The translations under genes and the position numbers were made by a program. Source: Clostridium sp. UBA3947 (GTDB taxonomy: Bacteria; Bacillota; Clostridia; Clostridiales; Clostridiaceae). From it: DNA of 64,000 nt. The stretch spans positions 1 to 64,000 of the forward strand of contig DGDR01000038.1 of the NCBI GenBank assembly GCA_002385545.1. The letters run 5' to 3'. This document shows, in pieces, positions 62,697 through 64,000 of the stretch; position 1 is the stretch's first letter, and each line of letters opens with the position of its first letter. The notes under the pieces were generated by a model, which had not been told where the DNA came from, made no database searches, and saw only the letters and a list, made by a program, of their open reading frames with translations.

Positions 62697-64000
<1,304 letters not shown>

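Overview
The window looks like chromosome of a low-GC, spore-forming, anaerobic Firmicute, most likely a clostridium in the broad sense. The coding regions and especially the intergenic spaces are AT-rich, ribosome binding sites are strong GGAGG types, and TTG/GTG starts are common. A cwlJ-gerQ spore pair, ferredoxin-dependent 2-oxoacid oxidoreductases (two systems), an ECF-type vitamin S component, SUF iron-sulfur assembly with SufU and a Mn-type riboswitch all fit. No rRNA, tRNA, insertion sequence, prophage or CRISPR array was seen.

Layout. 1-4.2 kb: envelope genes (polysaccharide deacetylase cut by the window edge, LCP ligase), an ECF S component, a membrane-anchored linear amide hydrolase and a small acidic protein. 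4.2-10.6 kb: Bax inhibitor-1 protein, then the minus-strand cluster yhaM / guanylate-kinase-like / yhaO / yhaN. 10.6-15.1 kb: transketolase, an 0.8-kb gap with coding-like fragments, then a lipid kinase and PlsC. 15.2-21.3 kb is a metal island: cadC-cadA with a perfect operator, divergent from a P-type ATPase behind a yybP-ykoY (Mn2+) riboswitch. 21.4-24.9 kb: DUF554 protein, DUF234 ATPase, four-LysM protein. 25-31 kb: aconitase, hom, a phosphoglycerate-mutase-like putative homoserine kinase and thrC, all on the minus strand. 31.2-38.7 kb: argC divergent from argB-argD-M20 peptidase, then an unusual cytosolic BMP-family protein and arginase. 38.7-43.3 kb: phosphoesterase, gerQ, cwlJ and the tldD-pmbA pair. 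43.4-51.4 kb: a KorAB-type oxidoreductase and sufCBDSU. 51.5-61 kb: tandem CBM21 protein, chemotaxis receptor, TtcA-like thiolase, lipoprotein peptidase, two-component system, GNAT and lrgAB. 61-64 kb: a very short transcription unit, a CapA-family protein and the 5' part of pyruvate:ferredoxin oxidoreductase.

How the parts connect. Threonine biosynthesis is encoded from aspartate semialdehyde onward, with the homoserine kinase step apparently filled by a phosphoglycerate-mutase-fold enzyme. Arginine synthesis is partial here (argC, B, D and a possible deacetylase). The SUF system supplies clusters to enzymes such as aconitase and the ferredoxin oxidoreductases, and both the suf promoter and the promoter upstream of the kor genes carry Fur-like inverted repeats overlapping the -35 region. 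Metal control is a theme: CadC/CadA for Cd/Zn/Pb, the Mn riboswitch for the second P-type ATPase, and the likely iron boxes. The best candidates for undescribed biology are the BMP protein with an N-terminal ParB-like region and no signal peptide, the cytosolic tandem CBM21 protein, the short transcription unit at 61.05-61.37 kb and the fragment-rich gap at 12.9-13.4 kb.
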